Positions 36,701-47,409 are shown, counted from the stretch's first letter. The stretch: 64,000 nucleotides of DNA from Chlorokybus atmophyticus (GCA_009103225.1 RHPI01002069.1:661925-725924); one strand, 5' to 3'. The notes: a model not told the origin generated them from the sequence alone. A program made the numbers and translations.

Positions 36701-38242
36701 TATTGTCATGGACGTGATGATATGCAATATAAACAATTAAAATGTTAAATCTGAGCTGAGGATATCAATTGTGTACTTATGGTTTGCGCTTTGTCTTAGC
36801 GTGTGATGGTTTTATCTTGCATTGTTGTTGGTGGTCAAATGTAGTGCTATGTCAGGGGTGTTTGGCATGAGTGTTTAGTTAATGCATCGCATGTAACTTA
36901 TAATGGGCTATTAATAGACATAAACGGTTGTAATTGCGGAGTGGGGTGTTGTGGTTGACCCCTTGAGCGGGGTGGTAAAGCCGGCGCCGTTATCTGCAAT
37001 TCCTACAGGAAGTAGCTACTTTCACTAGCCCCGGCACCTTGTTGAAGTTTGCACGTTGCGTGTTACATATCAGCTAGTGGCAGTCATGGATCCGGGTGAC
37101 GCTTCTAATAAGGCTGAGTGCGACCCTCTCGTCTTGCTTGACGCAAAGTACCAATTATTAATGTATTGATGGTTGCGACAACCAATGTCACATGACGATT
37201 ACTATTACTGTTGAAGTTGGCAACGCTGAAGGATAAAGTTGAGTACTTTGGCAACCTCATGTCTTTCATGTGCCGTTTAGCGTGCACTGTGGTGTAAGTC
37301 TATCATTCGATCTTGTTTTTATACGCTGCAAAAGAATTACGGTAGCCTCACATGATATATTACTATGTAGTACTAAGTTAAAGTCATTTAAGCTAAATCA
37401 ATTCACGTAGTCACCCAATGCCATCCAATATACATACGCATGTACACAAGGGTATCATGGCAACCACACATGCAAATAGATTAATAAATGTTGAAAGACA
37501 CGCTTGGTTAGTTCTTTGGCGGCAGAAGGCAAGGCAACATAATGCAAGGCTATGTAACGTTCTCGGCTATAGCCACCGTTTATTGCTTGGGTGATCGTGT
37601 TCAACAAGTGAAGTGGTTGTGAAGTAAGTTAATCATAATGATAGGTACACCTCCAGTGCTACCATGACAATTGATGTTGTAGCAAGGTGCATGTGTGAAT
37701 CATGCAATAATAGCGCGGGGCTTACCGAGGTAGCAAAAGTCGCTATCATAATAGGCTGCGTATTGCTTACAAATGCTTTATAAGCCCTTTTTAACAAATA
37801 TTAACGTTAACCGGCATTACGAATACAAACACACATAGTTGCGTTTTCTTTCTTTCCTTTGATACAATTAATATTCAATGATAATAAAATGATACCTTTT
37901 ATATAATCTTATTACTGGTATCGCATGTTATGTATGACGTTACAACTTTTCGTACAATATATAATATTGGTTTGCAAGCTGATCGTGCACATTATCAGCA
38001 AATTTTATAGCAGGTTTAACCACTGCTAGTTTAGCAAACAGCTCTCACCAATCATTAATGCATTGTTTCATAAGATATGGTGTTGTTTGTTAAACAGCGG
38101 ATTTCTAAGCATGCATCAAATGTTGCACGATGCAACCCATCTCGGCTAGCATATTGTGCATTGTGATTTTCCCACCAATACGTCCCCCAACACCTGAGAT
38201 AGTTTGAATGGGAAAAAGTAAGGGGCCTTTGATGTGTGAGCA

Positions 38243-38321
38243 TGTCACAGCCCACTCGACCATAAAAGACTTGGTGCTTTTATGGTCGATTTGTGGCAAT
38301 TTAATGTACCTTCCCGTTACA
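38243..38321 (-). repeat. TRIM LTR 1 (3' LTR)
   Basis: 79 bp. It contains an inverted repeat, TCGACCATAAAAG (38256-38268) with its exact complement at 38277-38289. A polypurine tract (GGGGGGGAA on the minus strand) abuts it at 38322-38330. Confidence 0.88.
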
Positions 38322-38491
38322 TTCCCCCCCACTTAAGAACGCCGACGTCCTCGGCAGCTGCGTATGCTCAGCTGGGAAATTATCCCAGGGGTTTGTTGGG
38401 TCGGTCACTGGCCCCACGCTTAAGGATCGGCCAATTTAGGCCCATACCGGTCAATGCGCGCATAGCGCACCGCTGCCCACCCCACAGGTCG

Positions 38492-38570
38492 TGTCACAGC
38501 CCACTCGACTATTAAAAACTTGGTGCTTTTATGGCCGATTGGTGGTAACTTAATGTACCTTCCCGTTACA
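38492..38570 (-). repeat. TRIM LTR 2 (middle)
   Basis: 79 bp, with seven differences from LTR 1 by eye. Its internal inverted repeat is partly decayed. A polypurine-like tract follows at 38571-38580. On its other side the first internal segment lacks the primer-binding-site end that the second segment has. Confidence 0.85.
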
Positions 38571-38914
38571 TTCTCCCCCACTTAAGAACGCTGACGTCCT
38601 CGGCAGCTGGCTCCCATCAGCTGGGGAATCATCCCAGGGGTCTGATTAGGGTCGGTCACCGGCCCCACCGCCCAAGGACCGGCCAATGTAAGCCCATACC
38701 CGTCAACGCGCGCATAGCGCACCGCTGCCGGCCCCGCAGGTCGCATCGCGACAGGCAGGTCGCGTCCTGCCGCGCCGACTGACACCGGCGCGACTGCCAT
38801 TAGGCAAGTCGCGACCCATCGATGATGGCACTTATGACCATTTTCGATGTATTGGATCGAGAAACGACGATCGCAGAATTCGTGTGCAAGGCAGGAATCG
38901 AACCCGGGAACCAA

Positions 38915-38926
38915 GCTCCGATACCA
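38915..38926 (-). other. TRIM primer-binding site
   Basis: TGGTATCGGAGC on the minus strand, one base inside the 5' LTR. The canonical plant retrotransposon site, complementary to initiator-Met tRNA, is TGGTATCAGAGC, giving one mismatch. Confidence 0.8.
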
Positions 38927-38927
38927 A

Positions 38928-39004
38928 TGTCATAGCCCACTTGACGATAAAAGACTTGGTGCTTTTATCGTCGATTTGTGGTGATAATGTACCTTCCCGT
39001 TACA
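38928..39004 (-). repeat. TRIM LTR 3 (5' LTR)
   Basis: 77 bp. The internal stem reads GACGATAAAAG with CTTTTATCGTC, so both arms changed together relative to LTR 1. It is followed on the minus strand by the primer-binding site. Confidence 0.88.
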
Positions 39005-39363
39005 GAGCATGCATTGCGTGCTGCCATGCTACTTGGTTGAACACGTAAACAATCAACTCAGGCATATTGTACGACAGCAGCAGCGTGTGAGCAAGCTTAC
39101 CCACTTGAGCTAGGCTTGCATGTAGATCCACCATTCCTCGCAACCTTCCCTCCCTCCTCTTTTCATGGTAAGGATTGAGGCAGTGGGGTAGCAGAAGAAG
39201 CCCTCCTCCCCGTAGAAGCTCCCCCCCTTGCCTTTCATTGGTATACCTTCCTGCACACGGCAAGTTACCCAATGAGGGACAGGAAGGAGGGGAGGGAATG
39301 CCAATCTGCCGTTGCCTCCACCTCCATGCAGGAAGCATATCAATGAGGGGCGCGGCGGGGGAG

Positions 39364-39364
39364 N
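39364..39364. other. Single ambiguous base
   Basis: One N directly at the left edge of the 276-bp duplicated block. It may mark a contig join. Confidence 0.9.
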
Positions 39365-39640
39365 TGGCCCTTCCCAACGCTACTGGCAAACCTACAACAG
39401 AGAGATGTTGGCGCCAACGACCGAGGCGGTAGCGGCGCTGTCGGCAGCGAGGGCATAGGCGTAGCTGTGCATGCTCGTGCACATTGAGCGCGCTAGTGTG
39501 CGTGCGTGCGTGTGTGTACGCAGTGCAGGTGAGAATGCATTGAGCGCGCTAGAGTGTGTGTGTGTGTGTGTGTGTGTAGTAGGGCAGTTGGACACGCTGT
39601 ATGGACGTGATTGTGCTTCAAATAAGAGTAGTTGTTTGTG
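39365..39640. repeat. 276-bp exact duplication, copy A
   Basis: Identical by eye to 49574-49849 at a constant offset of 10209 bases, including the GT microsatellite length. It is bounded by an N on the left and by G-rich sequence on both sides (GGGGGAG and GGGGAGGGGG). Inside, a GAGCGCGCTAG block occurs twice. Confidence 0.9.
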
Positions 39641-41019
39641 GGGGAGGGGGCAACGGCAGGTTTTCATTGGCAATGAGGGGAAAAGCTTCCCGATTCTCCT
39701 CTCCAAAGGGCAGGGGAGAGGTGCCGTTTAACAATAACATTTTTGTGATACAGGATTCACTTGCGGAGGATGGGCTGCATTGGTAGAAGACTGCAGCAAC
39801 TCGCAGTGCTTTATCTCAAATATGTGAAGATGGTTTCAATGCCTCGTGTGGGCAATTTTCAAGGCTCCAAGCGAGTCGCGAGTTTTGTGAAAGCTGTGTT
39901 GTAAATGCGAGCAGCATGCTCAATGTATGTATATCACCACGCAAATATTGTCTATTATTAATTATGATTGTAATAAACTCGGCAATTAGCATGTATGGAT
40001 TATTGTCAAGCATTGATGGTGCCGATAGTGTTAATGCTATTTAGTGTCAGAGCTGCTCAAATGTAAAAGAGATGGACTACAATTGCTGCTGATAAACTGC
40101 AACTAAGTATGGGTGCGTAGTGGGCGTTATGTTGTCCTTTTTATTTACCATACCATGATGCAAAGAACACAAAGCCATGATGAATGCGGAGACTTAATTG
40201 ATCTGCTCAGAGTTGTGAACCGACTTCTGCGCGTGGGCTCGTTCATGTTTATGGCGACGTGTAGACCTGCGTACATGTTGCCATCTTTGTCACACTTACG
40301 AGGCTAGCAAAAGTCATCCTCTGTGTCCCTTACTTATGTTGGTAAGATGAAACTCAGTGGGGACTCATTTTTCATAAGGAAGTGTATTGCTTATGCGGTA
40401 TGCTCTGATGTAGATCTGTTCTTGAGCCTACGAGGGCCTTGAGTGATGATAAACTACACAAGGCATTGATGAGGGCTAGCAGAGCTGGTCATTGCCTATG
40501 GCATGTGAGCCTTTGTTATTGCAAGTATTGCAAGTTGCCATATGAAGTGGTAGTAACAAGAGTGTGAGCTAACTTGGCAAAATCATTGGATCTGTACTGT
40601 GATAGTGCAATTTGCCGCAGGTGTGCCAGTCGCAAGGCAAGTGGTGCGTGTGGGCAATCCGCAAGTACATGTGTACCAGGGGAGCCTAAGTTTGCAATTC
40701 CAAGGTAGGAAAGTGTTTCCTACAGTAACTCAAGGTGGTTTAATACTCCCAAGGTGGAGTTCTTAGGTTTCCATGTTGGGACAAGGTCAGCGCATATTGA
40801 CAAGGCCTAGGTGGCCTTGGACATCCAGTGTGCCAGGTCGGGAGAGCAGCATGTGGTATAAATGCCAAATTGCATCTTTGAGTGGGGATCGGATTAGTAT
40901 TGATAAAGACATCAATGTGTGTTTGCCTTACAAGAGGGCCACGTGTGCGTGGGGTGCCTGGCTATTGAAGGGGCTCTCCCCTTTATTCCTTATGGGGTGG
41001 GGTGTTGTGGTGTTGTGCG

Positions 41020-41042
41020 CGCGTGTGTGTGTGTGTGTGTGT
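41020..41042. repeat. (GT)n microsatellite
   Basis: A GCGCGTGTGTGTGTGTGTGT-type run in the AT-rich island. A short tract with no associated gene. Confidence 0.85.
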
Positions 41043-42839
41043 CTAGGGAGCTGGAGCTGTGTGAAGAGGTTGGCGGTCACCCTCCCTTGGTGCTGAGCTG
41101 CAACTTTCCTTACCACGTGCTGCACCGTGGTGCTGGTGGGACTCTTTTTGGAAGTCCTTAGGGCTTGTGCATAAGTTTGCCAAGCCCCAACCAGCAGTAA
41201 GTAGTGGTATCGTTACAATCTTGATTTCAATTACAAGCAGCGTGTAAGTGTTTTGAGGGAAAACCAATAAAATAAATATAAACTATCAATTAAGTTGGCA
41301 ACCCTACTGCTGTGCGCATACTTAAGTTGCAGGTTACAAGTGACGCATTGGCTACCTTTAAGGCTTGGAAGGCATACGAGAAGCTGATTTGCACAAGTCC
41401 GAATCACGCTTCACACATGAGTACATAATTTCCTGCACTTCATTAGTGATAGCATTGGATGCGCTAGGGTTGTGGCTCGCATAAGGGGCTTACATGAGGG
41501 CTATGCATGCTCAGTAGTCCCGAGTTTTACGGCGCCTAGATTGCAACTCGTTATCAATCAAAAAGTCGTATATACACGCAACTTGATTACTACTTCGAGT
41601 AGAAAGCGCGGGCCGCTGGAAGAGGCAAATTAATTGACAATAGGTGAATATGAGCAAAGGGTAAGTTTGCTGTAAGTGGAGTGCAAAGCTTGCACTGCAA
41701 GCCGTGGAGTCATGTACTTACAGTGGAAGACACAATGCATGCCTATAGTTGTCCCTGCCCCCCCCTCTCATGTCCTCGTTCTGCATATGTTTATGTTCAA
41801 TGATAACAGAAGGTGGTATAAGTGCACTGCGCCTTCAACATATAGTCATGTGTTACAAACTGCTCATGCATGCATGCCTAGATGCCGGGGCATCGTCTTG
41901 ACTTATTGGTGGTGAAGCCAGGGCGCGAGTGTTGCGTGCTGCTAGACATCATTATGGCTTGCTCCCAAGAACATTTTGTGTCCTCAGCCTAGTTCCCTTA
42001 TAAAACAAGGCTTGCTTTTATTGCATTTAAAGCCGGTGTGCCTGGCATAGTGCTGAGCGCGATGGATACTGTATAAAAGTATTTGGTGCACAGTCGCAAA
42101 TGGCTAGCACAAGGTGTGTGCAATTGCTTGAGCACTTGCTTGATCAACAAGCTCTTAAGTTGCTTCTGAGTACGATTGTGGCAAAGCTGCATTCTACATG
42201 ACACCGCAAGCGTGTGCACAGCGGTAGCGCATTCACGCATGCTAGTCGTATTTTTGTTATTTGGTTTGGCATGGTGCAGCACTGACAGCCAACACTTGCA
42301 TGTCAGTGATTATAGTGAGTTTGTATAATTTGTTGTCTAATCTAATTGCTGGCTTTGTTATAGTGTGGAAGTGCGTCAGCATGGTTGCGCATAGGTGGCA
42401 CAACTGATCAAATAATTGAAAATGAGTAAATGCTGTTACGTGACAACACCGTTGATGGAGCTGGGCTCGCCAGCAGATCGGCCACACGAATGGGTTGGAC
42501 CCATGCAGCGACATACAAGAAACATGAGAAGATAGCTAGGGTGTCCGTACCAGTTGCCCAATGCATTCCCATGCACTAGGCATTGTTGTCACTTGGTCTC
42601 TATGGTATGTGTTGCGTACAAGCAGTCGGAGTGTAGATTGTTCTCAGTAACATGCAAGCGTAGAAGCAGGCGCAGCTAAGCAACAAGTCACACACTGCCC
42701 CAGCCAAGACACTCTCTGAGATCGTCACTACTGCGTATCTAGCTGCACGTGACTTGTGACTTGATCTGCTGCTCAACACTAGCATGGTGTAAGTAACCAT
42801 TGTCTGATGGTATTCTTCTGCCTGTTAAAAAACATGTAC

Positions 42840-43300
42840 TAGCTGGTGGCTTCCGAACGGGGTCGAGATACACGGATGTTACCATCACTGCGTGCGGTGA
42901 GCAACCGGGCGGAGCAGCACGTGCGGTAGAGCAGGCGAAGCGGCGAAAATACCACGGTCACCCGCCACAGACACTTTTCATCCCCTGACGGCTGAGACCC
43001 ATGGTGCCCTAGGCAGGGCATTCCACGACGTCATCGCCACCTGCGCTCGCCGTGCGATAGCTGCGCCGCCTGCCAGGCTACCTGGCGCTTTATCATTGGC
43101 AGCGGGTGGCCTGTGTGCTACAGCGGGCGCAAGGCCTGACCGTCCTGGCGCGAGGAGCGGCGGTGGTGGCCGCCGTGCCAGGCTGGGGACCCGTCCAGAC
43201 GTCAGCACCGACATCCGAGGGGGACGCTGTACTGGCGGCTGCTGCCGGGTAGTTGCAGTCGCACATGTGCACGTATGTTCGTGTGTGCAGTTGTGTGCAG
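42840..43300. other. GC-rich patch beside NUDCD2
   Basis: A roughly 460-bp patch markedly richer in G and C than the island it borders. Reading frames are open on both strands (for example GRAFHDVIATCARRAIAAPP on plus), but no family is recognised and no splice pattern supports a gene. It could be an element fragment. Confidence 0.4.
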
Positions 43301-43437
43301 TTGTGCAGTGTGGTAGGCATGGAGCAAAGTATGTAGCTATACTTGAACTCTTGCTGTTCTAGTAATGAGAGAGATCACTAGCTACCCGCAGCCGACTTGT
43401 GTGTGCCGGTTATCCCTGAGAGTTAAGGCCGACGGTG

Positions 43438-44383
43438 TCATGAGTGCCTCATGCCCCCAAGAAACGACGACGGGTTCGGGCAAGACCCATTGAACTGCGC
43501 CCCCGAAAAGTCAAACCCTGGGTTCTGCACAGGCAATGACTACATTAGCAAATTCATACAAGCGTGACTACCCACATACCACTCTTCTCTCAGACCTCTT
43601 GCTGGAAGCGCTCCAGCATGAGGCGCTTCTGCTCCGAGTCCTGCTGCAGCGGGTCGAGCTGCTCGTGGCCTTCAAACACAGATGGCCACATGCGCGCCCT
43701 CTCTGCCTTCTGCATGGACACATAATTTGACAAATATGCACTCTTGTGCTCGATCGCTTTGACATGAAAGGCCCTCACTTCACTTCATCTCATCTGTTGT
43801 TGCCAGACATACCTGCAAAGTCACGTGAATCGTCCCATCCTCTGCAAAGCAAACACAGGCAACAACGACATATGAGAGCAGCACAACACAGTGCATGCGA
43901 GTACAAGCGTATCATGTTCACCATTGTGCATTGCGCAATGGTCAACATGATACGCTGGTACTCGACACAAGTCCACACTGCTCACCAAGTGTCCAGAATG
44001 AGGAGTCCAGCTTGACAGCTGCAGGGAGAGCCCCCTGCATCCACGCAATGCCGCGATAAACAACAGTGTGACACCACCGATGCGCGATGCAACGACATGC
44101 TTACCGCGAGGTAAGGGGGGTTGCCCTTGAGGCCAATGGCCAGGGTGCGTGGCTGAATGTCGCAGGCGATGGAGCGCGCGGTGACGCCCGCAGGAGGCCG
44201 CACGTACACGTTCACTTCCTCCACAGTCTGATCCCACTCGTACACAATTTGACCTGCATTGCGCTCGCTGAGCGCATGGTAATAGGCAGCAGGCTTTGCA
44301 GCAGGACCAAAGCCAAGACAAGAGTACACTTTGCAGTCCAACATGGACGACATGGTTGATGTGTGACACATAGCGGCATGCAC
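43438..44383 (-). CDS. NUDCD2: NudC domain-containing protein 2-like
   Basis: NUDCD2-type proteins are small CS-domain (p23/HSP20-like) co-chaperones linked to Hsp90 clients. Five exons with consistent phases: 44105-44383, 43986-44034, 43813-43841, 43596-43709, 43438-43524. The CS domain reads YEWDQTVEEVNVYVRPPAGV, then LAIGLKGNPPYLA, then GALPAAVKLDSSFWTLEDGT (spanning two introns). The C-terminal helical part, LMLERFQQE joined to NPGFDFSGAQFNG, is the diagnostic NUDCD2 signature. An in-frame ATG at 44353 (MSSML) may be the true start; it gives about 175 rather than 185 residues. The gene is convergent with nothing to its left, and divergent from ERV1. Confidence 0.9.
43899..43963. repeat. 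28-bp inverted repeat in a NUDCD2 intron
   Basis: Arms 43899-43926 and 43936-43963 match at 26 of 28 positions around a 9-base loop. They lie in the intron between exons ending at 43986 and starting at 43841. The arms begin GAGTAC and end GTACTC. Confidence 0.85.
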
Positions 44384-44896
44384 TCAAGCTGTCATGCAAC
44401 ATGTTGGGTACTGTCACGTAAGTGCTGTTTGTGCTTTGTGCACTCGCTGCATGCAAAGTGACTGAATTGACTTGCTGCCGTTGAGTGTGCATGCGCAGGG
44501 CTGTTTTTGGTTACAGCAGCACGCATGCAGGCAAAATCAGGAGTTGGCATGCAAGCGTCTGCAGCAGCAAAGTTAGCCACTCTGCTGCTGAGCAAAAGGG
44601 TACAGCATTACTTTGGCATAGAACTGCACTCAAGGACGTGCGCAGGAGTAATTCAGCAGAAAGCGGGAGCACCCCTCACCGTTATGCAGAAAGGCGTGGC
44701 GCTTGTCAGGCGCCAACTTCTCCATCCACTTCACCTACCTCCACCACCGTCCACAGCGCCACCCCTCGCCGCCTCCGCCTGCTGCTAGGGTTTATAGATG
44801 TCACCATCACACTTGCCGTCAGTGGTTGTGGTGCAGTTGTCTTGATTGTGGTGGTTGCGGTCGTTGTTGGCGACGGCGGGGACGGCGGCGGCAGGC
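44384..44896. promoter_or_regulatory. Divergent promoter region NUDCD2 / ERV1
   Basis: A 513-bp space between two divergent start codons. It turns GC-rich toward ERV1. No core-promoter element was identified with confidence, and shared regulation is inferred from orientation alone. Confidence 0.45.
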
Positions 44897-46610
44897 ATGG
44901 CGCGCAGAGGGGAGCAGCTGGGCGCACCGGATGCGTGGCTGCGGGGGGCGGCGGAAGGGCTGGCCCGGGCTGTGGCCGGGGCGGGGTCGCTGTTGGACGA
45001 GGGGAGGCGGGCGGCGGTGAGCGCTGTCGACGGGTTCAGGCTGAGGGCTGCGCAGGTTGCTCCGTGGACGGAGCGAAGTGCCAGCATCAACAACAATAAG
45101 TCTGGAGCGAGCACCAGTGGAAGAAGCATTAGATCTAGCTCTGTGCAGGGACCCCCCTCCTCCTCATCTTCTTCTAGTCGCCGCAGTAGTAGTGCTAGCC
45201 TACAACCGTCTTCTCTCTTCTCCTCCCCAAGATTTGCTGCCGTTTCTGTTGCCGAAAACCCTGCCCTCCCCTCCCCCTCCGCCATCGCCACTGACCTGGA
45301 CCTTGGCCCGCCCATTGCGCAGATAAAGGTGAGCATGAGGACCGGTGGTCAAGCTGTAATCAGCGTGCTTGTGTTGAGTGGCAAGTAGGCAGCATAGCAC
45401 AGATGTAATGCACCATCTCAACTACTGCATGCAAGCTTGCTGGTGTGCTTTGTCGTGAGAGCCATGTGATTAGAATGGAGCTTGATGCTGAGCGGCAGCG
45501 CTCAGTGCGTGAAGGTTTATAAATATACTCTGATGGCTCGGTGTTTCCATTTCCTCACAAGCGATGGGGTTGTCTATTACGCAGTTGTAGCCATGTGATT
45601 AGATTGGAGCTTGATGCTGAGCGGTAGCGCTCAGTGCGTGAAGGTTTATAAATATACTCTGATGGCTCGGTGTTTCCTTTTCCTCACAAGCGGTTTGGTT
45701 GTCCATTACGCAGTTGCCTTTGCCATGAATGAATGTTACAGATGGTTTGTGCCTATACCTCAGTTGTTGCTGTTGTCGTAGCCGAGCGATGCGTTGTTGG
45801 GGCTGGATGCCCCAACAAAAGAGGAGCTCGGGCGGTCAACATGGACACTACTTCACACCCTCGCCGCGCAGGTGCGGCTACTGCCATTGGCGCTGTGTTA
45901 CTGTAAAACACCACTGTTTGCCTGATGACTGATGTTTTGACCGTGTGCATGTGCGTGGTGAGCAGTTTCCAGAGCGGCCCACAAAGCAGCAGCAACGCGA
46001 CGCCAAAGAGTTGGTAGGCCGGACTTGTCTATCTGCTGTGTGGTGATGTGCCATATCATAGTACAAAAACGTAGCATGTGCTGAAACACTGGCTGGTGCA
46101 CTTGCAGATCACAGTGCTTTCCAGAATATACCCATGCGGTGACTGTGCACGACACTTTCAGCAAATTCTGAAGTAAGGCCTTTTATGAAAGCAGGGATGC
46201 CATTGTGTTGCCAGAACCTATTTCTAGAAGTTCAACTTATGCTGGCTCCATGCAGGAATGATCCGCCGGTGGTGTCATCAGGGTTTGAGCTGGCGCAGTG
46301 GCTTTGTCGCGTACACAATGTGGTGAACAGGAGGTGAGTAAGGTGTTGTTGATTACTCATAGTGTGCTAGCACAATATGACTGGACAAGATGGGTCGTGA
46401 CATGGCCCGATAACATGGTCCATGCGCAACCACTTGCAGGACTTTGATATGAGAGTCACACAGTTCCCTTACTTGCTTGTGATATGTGGCAGTTTGAACA
46501 AGCCGCAGTTTAACTGCCAGCGCGTGGATGCGCGGTGGCGAGCGCTTGACTGCGATGAGAGCGCATGCGATCTTGATATTGCTCGTCTGCCTGCGCGCAA
46601 GTATCGCTGA
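44897..46610 (+). CDS. ERV1: FAD-linked sulfhydryl oxidase ERV1/ALR
   Basis: ERV1 re-oxidises Mia40-type carriers in the mitochondrial intermembrane space, passing electrons to oxygen or cytochrome c. Six exons in phase: 44897-45328, 45782-45871, 45966-46013, 46108-46172, 46256-46333, 46493-46610, giving about 276 residues. The N-terminal exon is a Ser-rich extension with no homology. The core reads EELGRSTWTLLHTLAAQ, FPERPTKQQQRDAKELV, SRIYPCGDCARHFQQILK (the redox CxxC is CGDC), WLCRVHNVVNRSLNKPQFNC and RVDARW. The C-terminal CDESAC gives the CxxxxC shuttle pair typical of plant ERV1, which in yeast and animals sits at the N-terminus instead. The HNVVN FAD-binding segment is intact. Confidence 0.93.
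45460..45717. repeat. 129-bp tandem duplication in ERV1 intron 1
   Basis: Two adjacent units (45460-45588 and 45589-45717) begin AGCCATGTGATTAGA and share a TTTATAAATATACTCTGATG segment. They differ at only a few positions. They lie in the first intron of ERV1. Confidence 0.92.
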
Positions 46611-47409
46611 GCGATGTCATTGGCGCGTTGTGTTAGAGGTATGGATGGTCTGTAATTTATTCTGGCCGCTATTCAACCTGTTGCATGCTGCCTGCCTCAT
46701 TGGGCTGGCAGTGGCATGCAGGTGGTCGGTGTTGTTGACAGCTAGGCTGTGACGTCATTGATGAGGTGACGAACCCTTGTATAAGAGTATTAGAGTGATC
46801 ATGGAGCAATTTGGGCACATGCGGACTGCGTCCAACAAATTGTGCAGTAGTTGCAGTGTGCTACATCTGTACGCTCGCAGGCACATGTGTACACGCACTC
46901 GCTGCTCTCGGCCATTGCAAATCAACCAGAAATGCCAACCAGAAATGTTCAGGCGACCTTGGCACGCATAATGAGTCTGCATTGGCTTTTATATGTGAGG
47001 GAAGCAGCATTGAGAGCTGGAAACCAGCTTCATCCAATGTGCCCAACGTAGGAGCAATCAAGCAGGCGAGCAGCACACGCAGGGAAATAGGCGTTCATTG
47101 CAGATCCAGGCAGTGGATGGTCACCAGATAGTCAACAGCTTGATTGTCCTGCATTGCCCTGTATAACATCATATCGCAATGTAAGGTGGAGTGCCTCTGG
47201 ACAGCCATGAATGCACTCGTCTACATCTGTGTCATACATCTGCACTGGTTCGAATACATTCAAAGGTCTGCAACCTGGCGTGCTGTTCTTGACACCCAAA
47301 GTACAGTGCTTGGAGTAAGACTCTGGTGTACTGCAAATCCGGACGCCCGCAAGCATGAGAGTGTTTGGATGGTGTTTCAAACAGCATAATCCGCCGCTTG
47401 TCAAACGCG
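46611..47409. other. Intergenic region after ERV1
   Basis: About 800 bp without a supported gene. Open frames on both strands are short and lack family signal. Both neighbouring genes end here, if the 47.4-49.7 kb gene is real. Confidence 0.45.

Larger units (their letters stand above)
38238..39009 (-). mobile_element. Tandem TRIM (miniature LTR retrotransposon) with target duplication
   Basis: Three copies of a roughly 79-bp LTR are separated by two non-coding internal segments of 170 and 357 bp. Read on the minus strand each LTR begins TG and ends CA. A primer-binding site, TGGTATCGGAGC, begins one base inside the right-hand LTR; it differs by one base from the usual initiator-Met tRNA complement. 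A G-rich polypurine tract abuts the left LTR and another abuts the middle one. The five bases GAGCA flank the whole structure (38238-38242 and 39005-39009). No protein is encoded, so movement would need enzymes from another element. Three LTRs indicate a tandem form. Confidence 0.88.
34066..43437. other. AT-rich, gene-poor repeat island
   Basis: About 9.4 kb between the IPK1 start and the NUDCD2 stop. The stretch from about 34.6 to 42.8 kb is visibly richer in A and T than the flanking genes and has no long open frame. It contains hairpins, a diverged repeat cluster, a tandem TRIM, a copy of the 276-bp duplication and GT microsatellites. A short coding-like fragment, YKRAEVHTKVEQQVLLSQLE at about 35.55-35.64 kb, could be a decayed gene or element remnant. 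No transcription unit is supported. Confidence 0.6.

Noticed and set aside
38888-38926. tRNA-like sequence (TTCGATTCC loop beside GGTATCGGAGC) on the minus strand
   Set aside because: There is no anticodon arm, D arm or acceptor stem around it. The TRIM structure explains it better, as the primer-binding site and the start of the internal segment.
39540-39580. GT tract as a possible regulatory or coding repeat
   Set aside because: It is a plain microsatellite, duplicated together with the 276-bp block.
34600-43400. Degenerate reverse transcriptase or LINE in the AT-rich island
   Set aside because: I looked for polymerase-type motifs in the longer frames (for example around 40.8-41.1 kb) and saw none that I could defend.
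47132-47404. DVDEC motif on the minus strand, suggestive of a calcium-binding EGF repeat
   Set aside because: The remaining cysteines and glycine spacing of an EGF repeat are absent, and there is only one occurrence.
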